NCBI RefSeq assembly: GCF_963678975.1
Contig: NC_089272.1
Coordinates: 45,017,391 to 45,081,390, forward strand
Length of the DNA stretch: 64,000 nt
Source: Dysidea avara
Lineage: Eukaryota; Porifera; Demospongiae; Dictyoceratida; Dysideidae
Direction of reading: 5' to 3'
The notes under the pieces are model-generated. The model had not been told where the DNA came from, searched no databases, and saw only the letters and a program-made list of their open reading frames with translations. This document shows, in pieces, positions 33,781 through 48,000 of the stretch (positions are counted from its first letter, which is position 1; every line of letters starts with the position of its first letter). The position numbers were made by a program, and so were the translations under genes.

Positions 33781-35360
33781 AAGGGAGCATCAGTTAATTT
33801 TCATGGAAGTAAGCTCCATAGTTTGAAATATCCATATTAGATTCTAGGGTTATGCTGATTTTTACTGCCACACGTATTTCCCCATCATTTCATTTGATTA
33901 AGAGGGCACACTATTATTGCCTATGGATTCACATACAAAATGACGATTTTCATTAATCTCTGCTCTCTTTAAACTCCTTTTTGTATCAGATGTGTTTGTG
34001 GTACTTAAAAATCACCATCTCCAGTTAGGAGTATACTGACATAAAAAAGACTCAGTTTAATGTAAAGTATGCGAATTCTGCCAATTTTGGATCTATATAG
34101 TCTGTCATTTTTAGTTCTGTGGTTTTTAAACTTTGCCTGAGTTACTGAATTCTCTAAATGTTCTATGAAAAACAGCGATCTCCTTTTTGAAGCCATAGTA
34201 ATCATAACTAAATCTGTTTCCATACTTCTAAAGACAATACTATTTAAACCACTACAAGAATTTTAGTGTAGTTTTACAATTAGCTGTAGGAGAAGAATCA
34301 ACTTTAGTATAAAGTTATAGTGTTTTGTACCCATGCCATACATGTAATTTTTACATGTATATGCTTTGGAGGGTTTCACTCATAGTCAGATTTGCACTAA
34401 ACAGAAGTATTATGCCTCAACTAAAATATTATAATATTCATTAGGTGACCAACGGTATATATCTATGCTGGCTTTTACAAATTCAAATAAAACACATAAT
34501 TTTATTCATGGAAGCCATAGGACATAGTTGCTTGCTTTCTTAACCAAATATTGAGGATATGCAGTTCAGCTTTCAAGATTGCTGCACTGATACAGGAGCT
34601 ACATTGCATAATGTAGCCAAAAGAATGTGAAAAAAGGTTAAGTTTACAGTGAAGTTTACGAGTAAGAAGTTGATCCTTGATTGGAACTGATCATATGATG
34701 GAGGATGACTATAATTATGTAGCTACATCTAAAGAAGATAATTGCCAAACTAGAGTTAGTTTAGTTAGCAAAATCAGTGCCTGTTATACAGACCCTGGAA
34801 AGTATAAAGGTATGTATGAATAAAGTCAAGTACTATGAATAATGGTAGTTAATAACTTACCTGCCAGCACTCTACATTTGGAATTTTCTGATAAAAAATA
34901 GAAAATCACCTGAAAAAGTGGCCTAATGCTGGCATATTTGATGCAGGCCTACCGCTGGCTATTAATTTTGTCATTTTAATTTCATGTAGAAACTACAGAA
35001 TTGTGATAAAGAATAAAAAGAAAGGATGAAAGTAATTATGTCCCAGTCTCCAACGATGTCATCAAGTATTATCCAAAAAAATCTAGTGGATCTCACTTGG
35101 AAAGCAGTTGCTAGACCCATTCGAATGATTCAGGAAACTGTCTACTCCAAGGACGTCCATGAATTGAAGGATGGGTACAGAATTAAAAGAAATTACCTAC
35201 ACATATCCCGTGTTGTATACCAGTAACCAGTGACCAAGACAAATAGTCAAGGAAACTTCAGTGATTACAATTAATTTGAGTTATTTACTTCTTTGCTACA
35301 ACACATAGTTTTGTAAATGTAAATGACTACAGTGTGCGCCACTGAAATTAGTTATTAAAA
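33781..35360. other. Gene-free stretch
   Basis: No supported gene. At 34920-34957 one end of the AGGCCTGMATCA-type repeat (GCATATTTGATGCAGGCCTA) is visible without a partner. Confidence 0.4.
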
Positions 35361-35698
35361 TAGTGCTGAAACGAATAGCAATTTTTATTATTCGAATAAT
35401 TGTTAACAAAATGACTGAATATTTGACTATTCTTTAAGCTAATACGTCTCTTAAAATGTACTGAAACCTTTTGTTAGAGAGCAAGGTAAAGCCTAAGAGC
35501 TATTTTTATGTTTTATAAAATATAATGTTTACATCATAGATACATCACTTCATTCACAATCTTAAGTTTCAAGACTGGCTTTTCCATCTAAATAAAAAAT
35601 ATACCAAGTGCTAGTGATTATTCGAATAGTATGTTAATGAATTGAATAGTATTATACTGACCGAATAGTCAAATAACTGAATAATCGTTTTAGCACTA
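35361..35698. mobile_element. hAT-type MITE, 338 bp
   Basis: Ends TAGTGCTGAAACGA and TCGTTTTAGCACTA are inverted repeats. The flanks TATTAAAA (35353-35360) and TATTAAAG (35699-35706) match at 7 of 8 bases, fitting the 8-bp duplication of hAT elements. The interior is rich in ATTCGAATA palindromes. Confidence 0.7.
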
Positions 35699-35849
35699 TA
35701 TTAAAGTTTGAATGTAATATTGAGAATACAATTCTAAATGCAGTAATGCTATTAAAGTCATATTGAGAATACAAGTCTATACGCAGCAAATCTATGCATA
35801 GTGTATGAATATATACATTCATAAACAGCGTCAGTTTAAACATGCCACT

Positions 35850-36052
35850 CTAGATGTCACACTGCTTGTGACAAACTTCAGGTATTGGTGTACAGGTTGG
35901 GGGAAAATAATTCCACTCTCCGTTAATACACTGCAGAACATATGATCCTCTTATGTTAAAGCCTTGTCCACATGTGAAGAATGCAAACTTCCCATCATCA
36001 GCGACTGTCACAAAACCATTTCTTGGAGGCTTTATTGTTGGACATGGCTGTT
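35850..36052 (-). CDS. Terminal exon: sushi (CCP) domain and stop
   Basis: Phase-1 start after CATTACAG. CPTIKPPRNGFVTV, FFTCGQGFNIRGSYVL, CINGEWNYFPPTC supply the four cysteines and GF/W residues of a complement control protein domain. After a short tail with two more Cys (PEVCHKQCDI) the frame stops. No membrane segment follows. No clear AATAAA immediately downstream was established. Confidence 0.85.
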
Positions 36053-39000
36053 CTGTAATGAAAGCCACCATAATTTACAAGTATCTTAAATATTGGTTGT
36101 GTATGCTTGTGTTTCTTACCTTCAACAACTACTATAACATTAGCTTGATCAACATAATCAACACCTTTAACTTGATTCCTGCCTATACAGACGTACACAG
36201 TAGTGTGTGGAGAATCAGTAGGAACCAAAAATATTTGTTGATATAATTCTTCTAGTGGATGTACAGGGACACCATCACCATGCCATTGTACAGTGGGTAT
36301 GGGTAGTCCTTCCGCTGCACAGTAAAGTAGCAACTGAGTACCAACCTTTACTATGTGAGGAGACTGTGATGGACTGATGATCATTTGTGGAGGTTCTGAA
36401 GAATATGCGGCACAAGTATATAAATTATACAATTGAATAGAATGATTATTGCAATGTTGAACATCTCTATGCATCACTATTAATGAGTATAACATCGTTG
36501 CTCAACCTTATAAGCTACATGCCCTTCCTAAACTGACTCACCCAAGTAGATCTCTGTGATATTTGACTGCATTACTAATCAGGCAACTTAGCAGCATCAC
36601 CATTATATACATATCTTTCAATTTTTAGGCACAACTCATACAAGACATCAGCGTACACAATATAGACTCCAGCAAGCATATAACCAAATCACTTTTATAA
36701 CTTAATCATGCAATAATAACAATCTGTATAGTATATTACATAATACAGTGCTCTCTCAATTATCTGAGCAATCAGTTATCTGAATATATTATAGTAAAAA
36801 TGACTGTTCTATTAGAGTAATTTTTCTAGGTGTACATTCTATTAGAGTATTTGAACAGGGCTCTGTACATAAATTAATTGGCTTCAATTAACTATACTTT
36901 TCAATTATCTGAACATACCGTGGTACCAAGCAAGTTGAGGGAACACTGCACAGTTGTTCAGAACAATTTGTACCATAATTAGTTTCAACAGTCAAATATG
37001 CAGCTAGCTACACTGTATTTACATATGTCATGTGCCGATGCACACAACTGATATCAAAGTGCATTATTACACTTTATAAACTTACGTGTCACATTTAGTA
37101 CAACACTGTCATTTCCTGTTATTGGTGGATTGGTATTAATCACTACTTTACAATGATATTCCTGATCATTGTTACTTTTGCTTAGAACTGGAACAGTGAA
37201 GAAATCTGTGAAGTTGTTTATCAAGCTTCCTTGTATATCCTCAACTCTTCTCACTTCAGTATCACCAGTGGTCCAAATGATATCAACTGTAGCAGCAATA
37301 TCGCTTGCTGCTGCAATGTTACACTCTAAAGTCAGTGACTGCCCAACCACTTGTTCACAAGGAGCAACAACTTGTACAATAGGTGTTGGAACTATGAAGG
37401 ATAACACCAGATAATAAGTATGATTATGTCAATCGTAAATTTTATGTACTAATGCACAACAAAAAAATGCTTACTAGCACATAATTGATTTATTACAGAC
37501 TGCTGCAGTTGTTGTACATTAAATGAACTGAAGGAAAATCTACGATATACAAATCTCGGATCACTTGCAATGGTGTGCAGTTCAAAGAAATCAGCTGCAT
37601 CAATCCCAACAGCATAAACATCATAAATATTTGCTTCATGAATATTGTTTGCAACTATCTGTGTTGAAAACCGATTATTTGATCTTCCAGCAGTGAATAA
37701 AATAGCAATATTTGAGGTGTCAGTTCTCAATCCTAGTGTATCGTTTTGTGCACTTGAAAGTAGAAGTCTTAGAGCAGTGTCTGTATTGGTAGGAAACAAA
37801 CCACTATATGGTAATTCATCAATGGCTGGCAATAGGGTCTCTAAACTGGTGTGCTCTTCAAGGTCAAACTGAATATGAGCAGTTCTGTCAAACAAGATCA
37901 TGCCAACTGAACTGTTAGGAGATCCAACTTTCAATGCAATACTAATACTTTCAGCAAAATCTCTAACAAGCTGAAACTCAAATGATCTAACAGCAAAAGA
38001 ACGATCAAGTACAAATACCACATCTCTTGCTTGAAATGGACAATCTGTGAATAAAAGTAAGTAATTTTAGTATAAATTACCAACCTAATACTGTAATTAC
38101 ATACCTGTTTGTGGACATAATCTGCACTGCCTGCCTAAATTAAATGCTACTCCAGAAAGAACATTGCAGCACTCTGAAAAACTTGTAATAGCCCCAATTG
38201 GATTTCCGGTGCAACGAGTGTTCAGATAGCAAGATGGTGCTAAAGTCAGAGAATTACAAACTTACAACTAATTGTTTTGTAGCATATAATTGATACTTAT
38301 CTGCATTTCGTATCAGTTAAACATACTGTATTATGATTTTTAGGACCACTACTTATGAAATAGACAATAATAGTATGCAGTTTAGTGGTAAAAGTTGAAC
38401 TTAAAATGATTTAGCCTGTCTGTACATGTGTAACATTAACATTACTGGGTGTACAGTGCCATGCTTTAGTTCTCGTATCACATACGCACATATAAAAATA
38501 TTCACCTTGAAAGTCTAATTCAATCCTTCCACTACCACTAACAAGTTGTATTGGTGAGAAAATAAATACGTCGCAGCGATAGCCACTAAAACTATCATCT
38601 GCATTTAGTGAAGGAATAAATAGTGAGTCCTCAAACACTACTGAATCATTACTGATGTTTCCAGCTACAGTAACAAATCTCACTAGTCTTGTACTTCCTA
38701 GTAAATTGTTTATCGCAAACCATTGGATTGTTGCATTAGTGGTAATTCCTCTTGCAGCAGTGACAGTACAATCAAGTTGAAGTGACTCTCCAAATACCAT
38801 GTCATCCATGGTTGTGACATTTACAACGGGAGCTGGAACTGTAATAATACTATAATAATTTAATTTGTACATACAATGTGAATTGTGTAAATGCACTGTG
38901 TTGACTAAAGTCATGTGTATAGTCATACTAAATTGGTATTTGGACATTAATAATTATTTAGTCCCTGCATGGTTACTGAATAACATCCATGACCACTCAA

Positions 39001-42000
39001 TATTTTGTTTAGCAAATAAGTAGATCTTCTGATACCAAAAGTAATACTTCAAATATTTTGCATGCATTAAGTTGTGCAATTGCTCTGACAAGTTTACAAA
39101 ATGTAATAATGCACTTTGATATCAGTTGGTTGCATCAGCTCAATGCACGCACAAGTTAATGCATGCATTTATATTTCATCCATTGTCTAGCCAAATATTA
39201 GTCACATAATTACTTACAAAGTGATGCTAAGTAACTACAGTGGAACCTCAGTTATCCATACCTCAGTTATCTGGATTCTTAGTTTACCAGACTACGAAAA
39301 TGACTGCTCTATTAGAGTAGTGACTGTTCTATTAGGGTAGTTGAAAATACTGATCATTTTTCTCTATGCTATTTAAATTATTTATGCATGGTTTCAGAGA
39401 TACGGACTTTTCAGACTTATGGACCACCCTTGGTTCCAAGGGGTTTGGATAACTGAGGTTCCACTGTAGGTAGTGTTGCTGAATTTTCAAACTTAATTCA
39501 CCAAACTATACTATTGAAATCTATCAAATTAGGACACCGTATGTCTGACTGCATGGCTATTGTGAAAACCCAAAGATGAGTAACTTGAAAACTTTGGCCA
39601 AAGCCAACTGGAATAGACAGATTTCGGTGTATTTCACTACTAACATCTAGTCATAGTGCCACCAATACATAGCTATAAGTATGTGCTCACTGGTTAAATC
39701 TAATCTAATGGTTGAATTAGCAGAATCTTCTATCATCAAGTTACATATGTAGTTCCCTTCATCTCCCTCCATTAGGTAATCAAATCGAATAATGGTAGTG
39801 TATATATTACCAATGGAATCATCAGTGGTAAGAACTGTTGGTACAACTGTGATCCTGTTAGAACTTGTAATCCCCACCCAATTGAGATTAACCAAATTAA
39901 GATCAACAGTTGAAGTAATTGTTACAGTACACACTATATCAATTGCTTCTCCAATTATTCCTCGTGAAACATCAGGATCTAAGAATGTCCTTGGTGTGGG
40001 TGCTATAAAATAAATATATTTGCATAATAATTTTTGCACATAAGCATATAATTAATTGATTAAAATTTTGGCCCAAAGGAAACTATATAATTAATTGTGA
40101 CCAGGACTGCAAAAATAGGGCATGTGGGCACATGAAATTTGCTTACCTTTTCAAACTTTAATGATGTATAACTTTTTATGTGATTAAACTACAGTAATGC
40201 AATTTTCCCCAATTATTAAGATTTAGTTGGCTTTATGAATGTAAATATGTAATTCCTGTGCTGAGATATAACTTGTTATGCAATGGGCTGTAGTTTGTGC
40301 CCACATGCCCTATTTTCACAGGCCAGGTCACAAGTATTAAGTATTAATTAATTGTTCAGGAAAGTAGTAACTATTGAAAAATGTAATTTTTGATTATTCT
40401 GTCATTCTGCTGTTCCATTATTCTGGGTTTTACTGCTTCCCAATAATTCAGACATCTCCAGAATGTGTTAATATCCTACAACTAATTATTCACATGCATT
40501 AATTACTTACTGAAGCATAGCTGTTCAGTCACTTCTTCCAGTATTCTCTGAGCACTGAAACTATCAAAAAAACTTGTAGAGAAAACAAGAGATGGGTCAC
40601 TTGCTATTGTGCGGAGTTCAGATAAGCTATTTCCACCAATTCCAACAGCATAAACATCAAATATATTTGTTGCATGAAGTCGGAATGCTGCTGATTGTGT
40701 TGAAAATGAACTTCTAGATAACCCATCAGTAATAAATATTGCAACATTTGATGTTTCATTTCTTAATTGTAAACTTCCAAATTGTGCAGAAGTTCTTAAG
40801 AAATCCAATGCCCTTGCCGTATCTGTCCTAAAGCCACGATTATATGGTAAGCCAGGATTAATAGCTGGTAACAGAGTACTTAAGCTGGTGTGTCTTGATA
40901 TATTAAATTGAAGACGCACAAAATCATCAAATAAAATTACACCCACTAAGCTTTCAGGAGAATTGGCTATAAGAGTAGCAGTAATGTTCTCAGTGAACTC
41001 CCTGACCAGCTGAAACCTGGAGAATCCAATGCTGCTAGTGGTGTCAATTACAAACACCACATCTTTAACAGCCACAAAGGTGCAATCTACGAAAAATATT
41101 CAAGAAAATTAATTCACGTGCTTTAATATTGACATTAATTGAGGGTGAATAGACATGATCGACTTGTTACTGATTGACTTATCAATGGACAACAGTCATA
41201 ATTATAATAATATACTCACTTGGACTAATAGGACATGGTTGACATCTACTATCTAAGTCATATGACACACCAGAGTATTTCGTGCAACAGTCAGAGAAGG
41301 TGATAGTTTGATTGAGTGGATCTCCACTGCAACTACTTGTGATGTAGCAAGATGGTACTATAGATTATACAGACATGATAATAAATATTACAGTGACCGT
41401 ATAGTAAGTTGATGTGTGTACTATACTCACCTGGAAAGTCCAATATGATAAATCTACTCCTCACAATTCTAGGAGAAGTATTAAAGATCACAGTACATTG
41501 ATATACTCTACCATCATCACGGACACGTAATGGTTGGGTGACTAACAGATTACTGTAAATTGCTGAATTGTTTGTAATGTCTGGTATTATTCCATCCACT
41601 CTCCTCACTGTTGTATTACCAGTAGTCCATATAATATCCACTCTACTAGAAATGCCTCTCACACTAATAACATTACATTGTAAAGTTGTCAATTGTCCAA
41701 ATGTTGGTGTGTTCAGTGTAGTAACCTCCACAACAGGGAGTGGTACTGTGTAAGAAAGAGTGTTCATTTTAATACCACACAAAATTTTATTCATATGCAT
41801 CAAATTATATAATTATTCACTCATACTCAGTATTACACATCATATGACTGTCTACAGTGTAAGGAATGGCAGTTAAATCTGCATGTAAAGCTGATAACTA
41901 ATTGAATTTGTTTATTAGGTAAATACTGCCAACTGTTTTAATTTTATGTACTAAAGTACATGTAAGTTTTCAGTATTCTATAGTGAAGTTACTGCATATA

Positions 42001-45000
42001 TGTACATACATACTTCTGAAATTCTGCAGCCGAACAGTTTGAGATTCAAACATGTCATCTGCTACAAGATTGCATGTGTAATTTCCTTCATCTCCTTCCA
42101 TTAGATAAGCAAATTGAAGTACTGTAGTGTACGTGAAGCTAAATGCATTGCTAGTGATATTGGTTGGTGTAACAGTGACCCTGTTGTCAGATGTGATGAT
42201 GTTCTCTGAGTCCAACCAAATCAGCTGCACTGAATTAGGATCAATAGCAGATGTTATTGTGACTGAACAGATAAGATCTTGCATTTGTCCAATAGTTCCA
42301 GAGAAAAAACCACTGGGTTGCAATGAAATTCTAGGAGAAGGAACTATAGAAAAATACATACAATGTTTGAATAGTTATACTGACACTAACTGTTGGTGCA
42401 GTGTTCTTACCAGAGCACAGTTGATCTGTTATATTCATTTTCAGTTCTTGCAGGGCAAATTCGCTATAGAAATTTGTAAAGTACACAAATCTTGGATCAC
42501 TTGCAATGGTACGGAGTTCATTAGTGTCAGCACTACCAAATCCAATAGCATAAATATCAAATATATTTGCTGCATGAAGTGCAGCTGCTGCAGATTGTGT
42601 AAGAAATTGATTACTAGATCGTCCATCAGTAATAACTATTGCAATGTTAGATGTTTCATTTCGTATTTCCAATGCCCCATTCTGTGCACTAGATAATAAA
42701 AACTCCAATGCATTGCCTGTGTTAGTGCTAAAATAACTGTTGATATATGGTAAGCCTGGATTAATAGCTGGCAGTAGTGTAGATAAACTAGTATGCCTTT
42801 GCAGGTTAAACTGAAGACGAGTGAACCAGTCAAATAGAATTACTCCAACTCTGCTATCTGGAGAGATGAGTTTCAAATCAGTAGTTACATTTGCCACAAA
42901 TTCTCTTATATGCTGAAAGCGAAAACTTCCAATACTTCTGGTGGTGTCAATTAAAAACACTACATCTTTAACTACTTCAATAGAACAACCTGAAATGAAA
43001 TCCATAGCATAGACATTATAACCTGCATACAGTGTATATGTGTGTACCTGTTGTAGGGCACAGTAAGCATTGTTCATTTGAAACAAATGATACACCAGAA
43101 AGCTCAAAGCAGCACTGATTGAATGATATGGAATCATTAAATGAAGCAGAATCATTAAACGATAGAGAGTCACTACCAATTGATCCCCCAGCACATCTAG
43201 TTGTGTTAAAACATACTGGTGCTATGGAATAAAATGATACGATAAAATTGTGTGATATCTTTGCCCACAAAATAAGATGTGGTACATTGATTACTTTTTT
43301 TACATTGCTCTGTGAAGTCAACATTATACATAAGCTACTGTAATTATGGAATAACACAGAGAGAACACAAATACAAGTCTGAGTATAATGTTACTGTATT
43401 TAGATCAAAAGTGAACATGTTGCCGTGCACTCTAATCAGTCTAATGACAGTTATTTTTGCACACAACACATGTAAAACTAAAAAAAAATATTTTAAGTTC
43501 TCAACACTTTTAATACCTATGGATTACTTTTAGTGATTGAGCTGTTTTACTGACACTTATACAGCACCATACAGTGACACACATGTATAAAGTACATGTA
43601 TTGCTCTTAACAACAGCGCACACTGTTCAATCCAGATATAATATAGAGCTTACCAAAAAAGTCCAACATCACGCTTCCACTAAAGCTGATTGGAGGATTC
43701 TTATTAATTAGAACTGTACATTGGTAAATTCTGCCATTATCAAGTGCAGTTAGTTCAGGTAGTACAAGTGAATCAGTGTAGATTGCAGAATTGTTGTTGT
43801 TGGTGGCTGAAGTATCATTAACTATCCTCACTGTCCTACCATCAACAGTCCATATAATATCTACAGCACTACTGATTCCTATGACAGTAATAACTGTACA
43901 GTCCAGTGTGAATGGATCACCCAAAACTTGGTCATCAAGTGTAGTGACCAGCACAACTGGGTTTGGCACTGCAGAATATAAGACATCAATAATAAATACA
44001 CACCATAACACTCTGTACTTGCTTAATGCTACTTATGCACTTACATCTGAAATTTGTCAACTCTACTGCCTGAAACTTTACTGTGTCATTTACTACTGAG
44101 TAGCAGATGTAGTTACCCTGGTCATCTTCAAACAAAGGATCAAACCGAAGAGTCGTAGATAAGGTGCTGCTGTTTAAACCGGTGGAGTTATCAGCTGAGA
44201 TGATAGTTATTCTGCCATCATCAGTGGTTATGTTGTCAGCATTCAACCACTCTAGCTCAACAGTATCAGGATCAATCTCAGACGGTACAGTAACAGAGCA
44301 GATTACATCTTGTCTTTGTCCCTTGGTGTTTTGTAAAAAACCACTTGGATTAAAAGAGATTATTGGACCAACAGCTCCTGTATGCAAATAATCCAAATAT
44401 GTGAATGTACTAACTACAGTGAACATACCTGAACAAAGATTTTCTATAATGCTTTCCCGTAACTGTCTAAGTCCAGTGCTGTTGAACTGATTTGAAAAGA
44501 AAACAAGTTCTGGATCACTAGCAATTGCATTGAGTTCTGATATGTCAGCACCATCAACTCCAACAGCAAAAACATCAAATAGGTTTGCAGCATGCAGTGA
44601 AGCTGCAGCTGATAGGGTTGCTGATCGACTGTTAGATCTTCCATCAGTTATAACAATTGCTACATTAGCAACTCCATTCCTAATTCCCAATGCTCCATTT
44701 TGGGAACTGGACAATAACAATGTCAGTGCCTCTGCAGTATCAGTTCCTCCACCACTGTAAGGTAGCCCAGGATTAATAGCTGGTAACAGTGTGTTTAAAC
44801 TGGTGTGATCTCGGAGATCAAATTGTATATGGGCATTACTTTCAAACAAGATAACTCCCACTCTACTCTGAGGAGAAGAACCTACAACATTAGCTACAAT
44901 GTTAGCAATGAACTCCCTAATTAGTTGAAATCGAGAACTTCCAATGCTTCCAGAGGCATCAATAACAAACACCAAATCTAGTGGTGCATTAGATGAACAT

Positions 45001-48000
45001 CTACATTCTACAAAAGGAAATTCCTTAATCTCATGAACTCATCAACAAAAAATATACAATATTTAAGCTATATGCATATCTATCTACTTACATATGTTTG
45101 GGCAAATGCAAACATATAGAGCCACGTGTATCACTATCACTATACCTTTACATGTTCTGATGCAAGAACTTTACAATATTTTAAAGCAGTATACTAGTTA
45201 GTGACTTAATGAAAAACAAGACGTTGTGATGTTTCGTGATGTTTAAGTACTGCTTGAATGCAGAGTAAATCCTGGGTCCCAGGCTGTGTGGTTCCTCAGG
45301 CACTTTCCCAGACTGCAAACTGTCTGTGGATCAATTCACCACCTGGTCTGGGATTTATTTCTGCATTCAACTAGAGTTTTAGTAACATGTTTCTGACTCC
45401 CTGCTACACAGGCTTGTAGTAGCCTTCTTTGTAGGTCCCTAGTAGGATAGTAACTAAAAATGTAGATAATAATGTTCATAGCTTTTAAGGTTACTGTATA
45501 GTCACGGGCAATCATTCAAAATTTTGAATTCCTATCGATACTTTTGAGAAGCCCATAAAACCAGGCTAGCAGCGTGAAAAGTTTTAAATGAAGGTGAAGC
45601 CCTTCATATTTAATGTTTTTATGTAGCTACAGTGTAGTGTGAGGCAGGTGGAACACTACAATTTGTTGTAGTAACACAAGTAAGCCAGTCCGTACATTGC
45701 TCAGCTCCAGCTGTCGCTACCATCTTTTTCCGCTGCCAAATACAGCAAACGCTGTAGGCTCTATTGGCATTTCTGGGGCATAGTGATACTGTATATTAAA
45801 TTTATTAGGTCCTGTGGAAGCGTTTTTGGCATGTTTCTTCCCAGTGACTCAGATACAAGCCTTCAAAGAGCTTGTTTCACTCGAAAAAACTACTAAAGTT
45901 CAATAAAACGTCTATACAACCAGTAACTTAAAAAATTGCTCCCACAGGACCTAGATATTTTAGTTGTTTAGCCACTTGTGTTGAAATTATAAGGATTCAG
46001 TAATCTGTTAGTCTGGTTTTTGGCGGCACGTTTTTATAAAACATCGCTCTATTGTGGACCACACACCCAAGAACAGTCGTTGTTCTGTAGTGAAAACAAA
46101 CAAGCACAATTAGTTGTATTGCTAATACAACACAGTTTTTGAAATTATTTATCCTTGCTTGGGTTAAAGCAGGTTTTGTAATTTGTTCCGCCCACACATT
46201 TTAAACTATTCTGTAACCTTAAAATAGAGCTATTAAAAACCACTTGTTATGCAGGTCTTTAGTTCAATAACTGGCTAAGAATCTTTGTAACATAATAAAT
46301 CCACCTACCTGGTTAGCCATAAAGTAAGCCCTAATATGGACATTAGCCTATTGAGATTTATTTTCTATACAGATCAGCTATACAACTAGTGAGTTGTAGG
46401 AGGTGACTCATTGTTACACTTGCTAGACAAAACAATTTTATAAAATCATCTAGGATAAAAATGTGACCATAGATGAAGTTTAAATGTGAAAACACATGAT
46501 TTATGAGAACATGATGACTGAGATGTTCTAATAGCCAGAACAGTCACATGGAATGAAATATGTCACAAGATACAAAACATTAAATAATCAAATTAAAGAT
46601 TCAAACTAGGGGCTCCATACCTAATGCCAAGAGTTCTAACTATTGCCAACTATCCATCTTCCTTAGTTTCTACCTTACAGTGTATAAATGAACATTCTTG
46701 AATAAATCTATTTTATAGTTCATAAGCTGAAAGATTTGGTAAGTTATATTATTGCAATTAAAAGCACAAAGGCGATTGCTCTATTAGGAACCAATTGACA
46801 AACTGAATTTTTTCACAGCACAATTTTACAAGTTTAACTTTTTTTACAGCTCAGCTGCTTTGGTTTATATGTATTTAGCTATACACATGCATCTACATCT
46901 AAACATACCAGATGCTGGTGGGATAGGTACAGTAAAATGTGTTGTAGCAGTAGTTGGTGGAAATGAATGTATCACCACCTCACACTCATAGGTGCTACCA
47001 ATATCATCAATACTCAGTGACGATGTGATAACTAATGAGCCATCGTAAACTGAATGATTTCCATTGTTTCTGGCTAATATGTTGTTTTGTCTTCTCACTT
47101 GAGTGTTGCCAGTTCTCCATATAATGTCCACTCTACTGGTAATTGCTATCAAAGTGACTGCACTACATTGCAGTGCCAGTGGCTGGTTAATTGTTGGGAT
47201 ATTAGTTGCAGTGATTTCAACAAAAGTAGAGGAATCAATACCTATACATGTGAAATAACAAAGTACGGACAATAGTAAGCTATTGCATACACCATATAAC
47301 TGCAGTGTGTACAGTATAGTAAGACACTGTAAAAAGATTAACAGACAAGGAAGCCTCTGGGATTAAATGAATTAGAACCCACAATCAATATTATTCAATA
47401 CAATTGCACATGTTCACGTTGATGATGCGATCTCTGCTCTCATGGCAACAGGCGCTACTTGGAATTATTTGTGCTGAATCCTGTCTCCATGGCTAAATCT
47501 GCTGTAAGCATGCCAAAAACTGGTTGCAAGTTGCATGCCAAACGATCTGTTATCCCTATCCTATGGAAGGGGTGCTATATACTGAATCCTGTCAAAACAT
47601 AGCTGGTTACAAAGAATGCATCCAAAATTTTACATGTCACATAGTGTTATTATTTTACTGCATACAAAGCTGTCTTTAACCTACTGTATCTAAAAATGCT
47701 GCATGTACATGCCTCTCCACCTAGATACTTTATTCTATTCATGGTATTCTAAATTAGCTTACCATATAAGAATAGCACGACTGAGTAGAATTTTTAATTA
47801 GTTTATATCAGTTTTAAAATATTCCTAGCACTAAAGACATTAAAAAGTGCTAGACAAGTACTAAATGCTAAAACTAAATTAGCTTACCTACTGCCTCTTA
47901 GTCTGGCACTGCCTGCCCTTCGCAAAAAAAGAGTCTAGTGAAATACAGATACGTACAATGTCGTTTCAAAAAGAAATACCACACGTAACTGTTTGTTATG

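Larger units (their letters stand above)
39530..44385. repeat. Intragenic segmental duplication, 3' copy
   Basis: Exons 39691 to 44377 with their introns match 51840-57045 in the same orientation. Homology begins near GGACACYGTATGYYTRACTG and ends just upstream of the type-a Ig exon. Confidence 0.9.

Noticed and set aside
42127-42696. Plus-strand ORF of 189 codons, repeated at 54096-54590
   Set aside because: It lies antisense to VWA and Ig exons and crosses splice sites; a shadow frame kept open by the duplicated exons.
43986-44975. Continuous minus-strand ORF covering VWA and Ig exons
   Set aside because: The short intron 44378-44428 happens to be open and a multiple of three, but it has good donor and acceptor sites (GGTATGTTC, GCATACAG), so it is treated as an intron.
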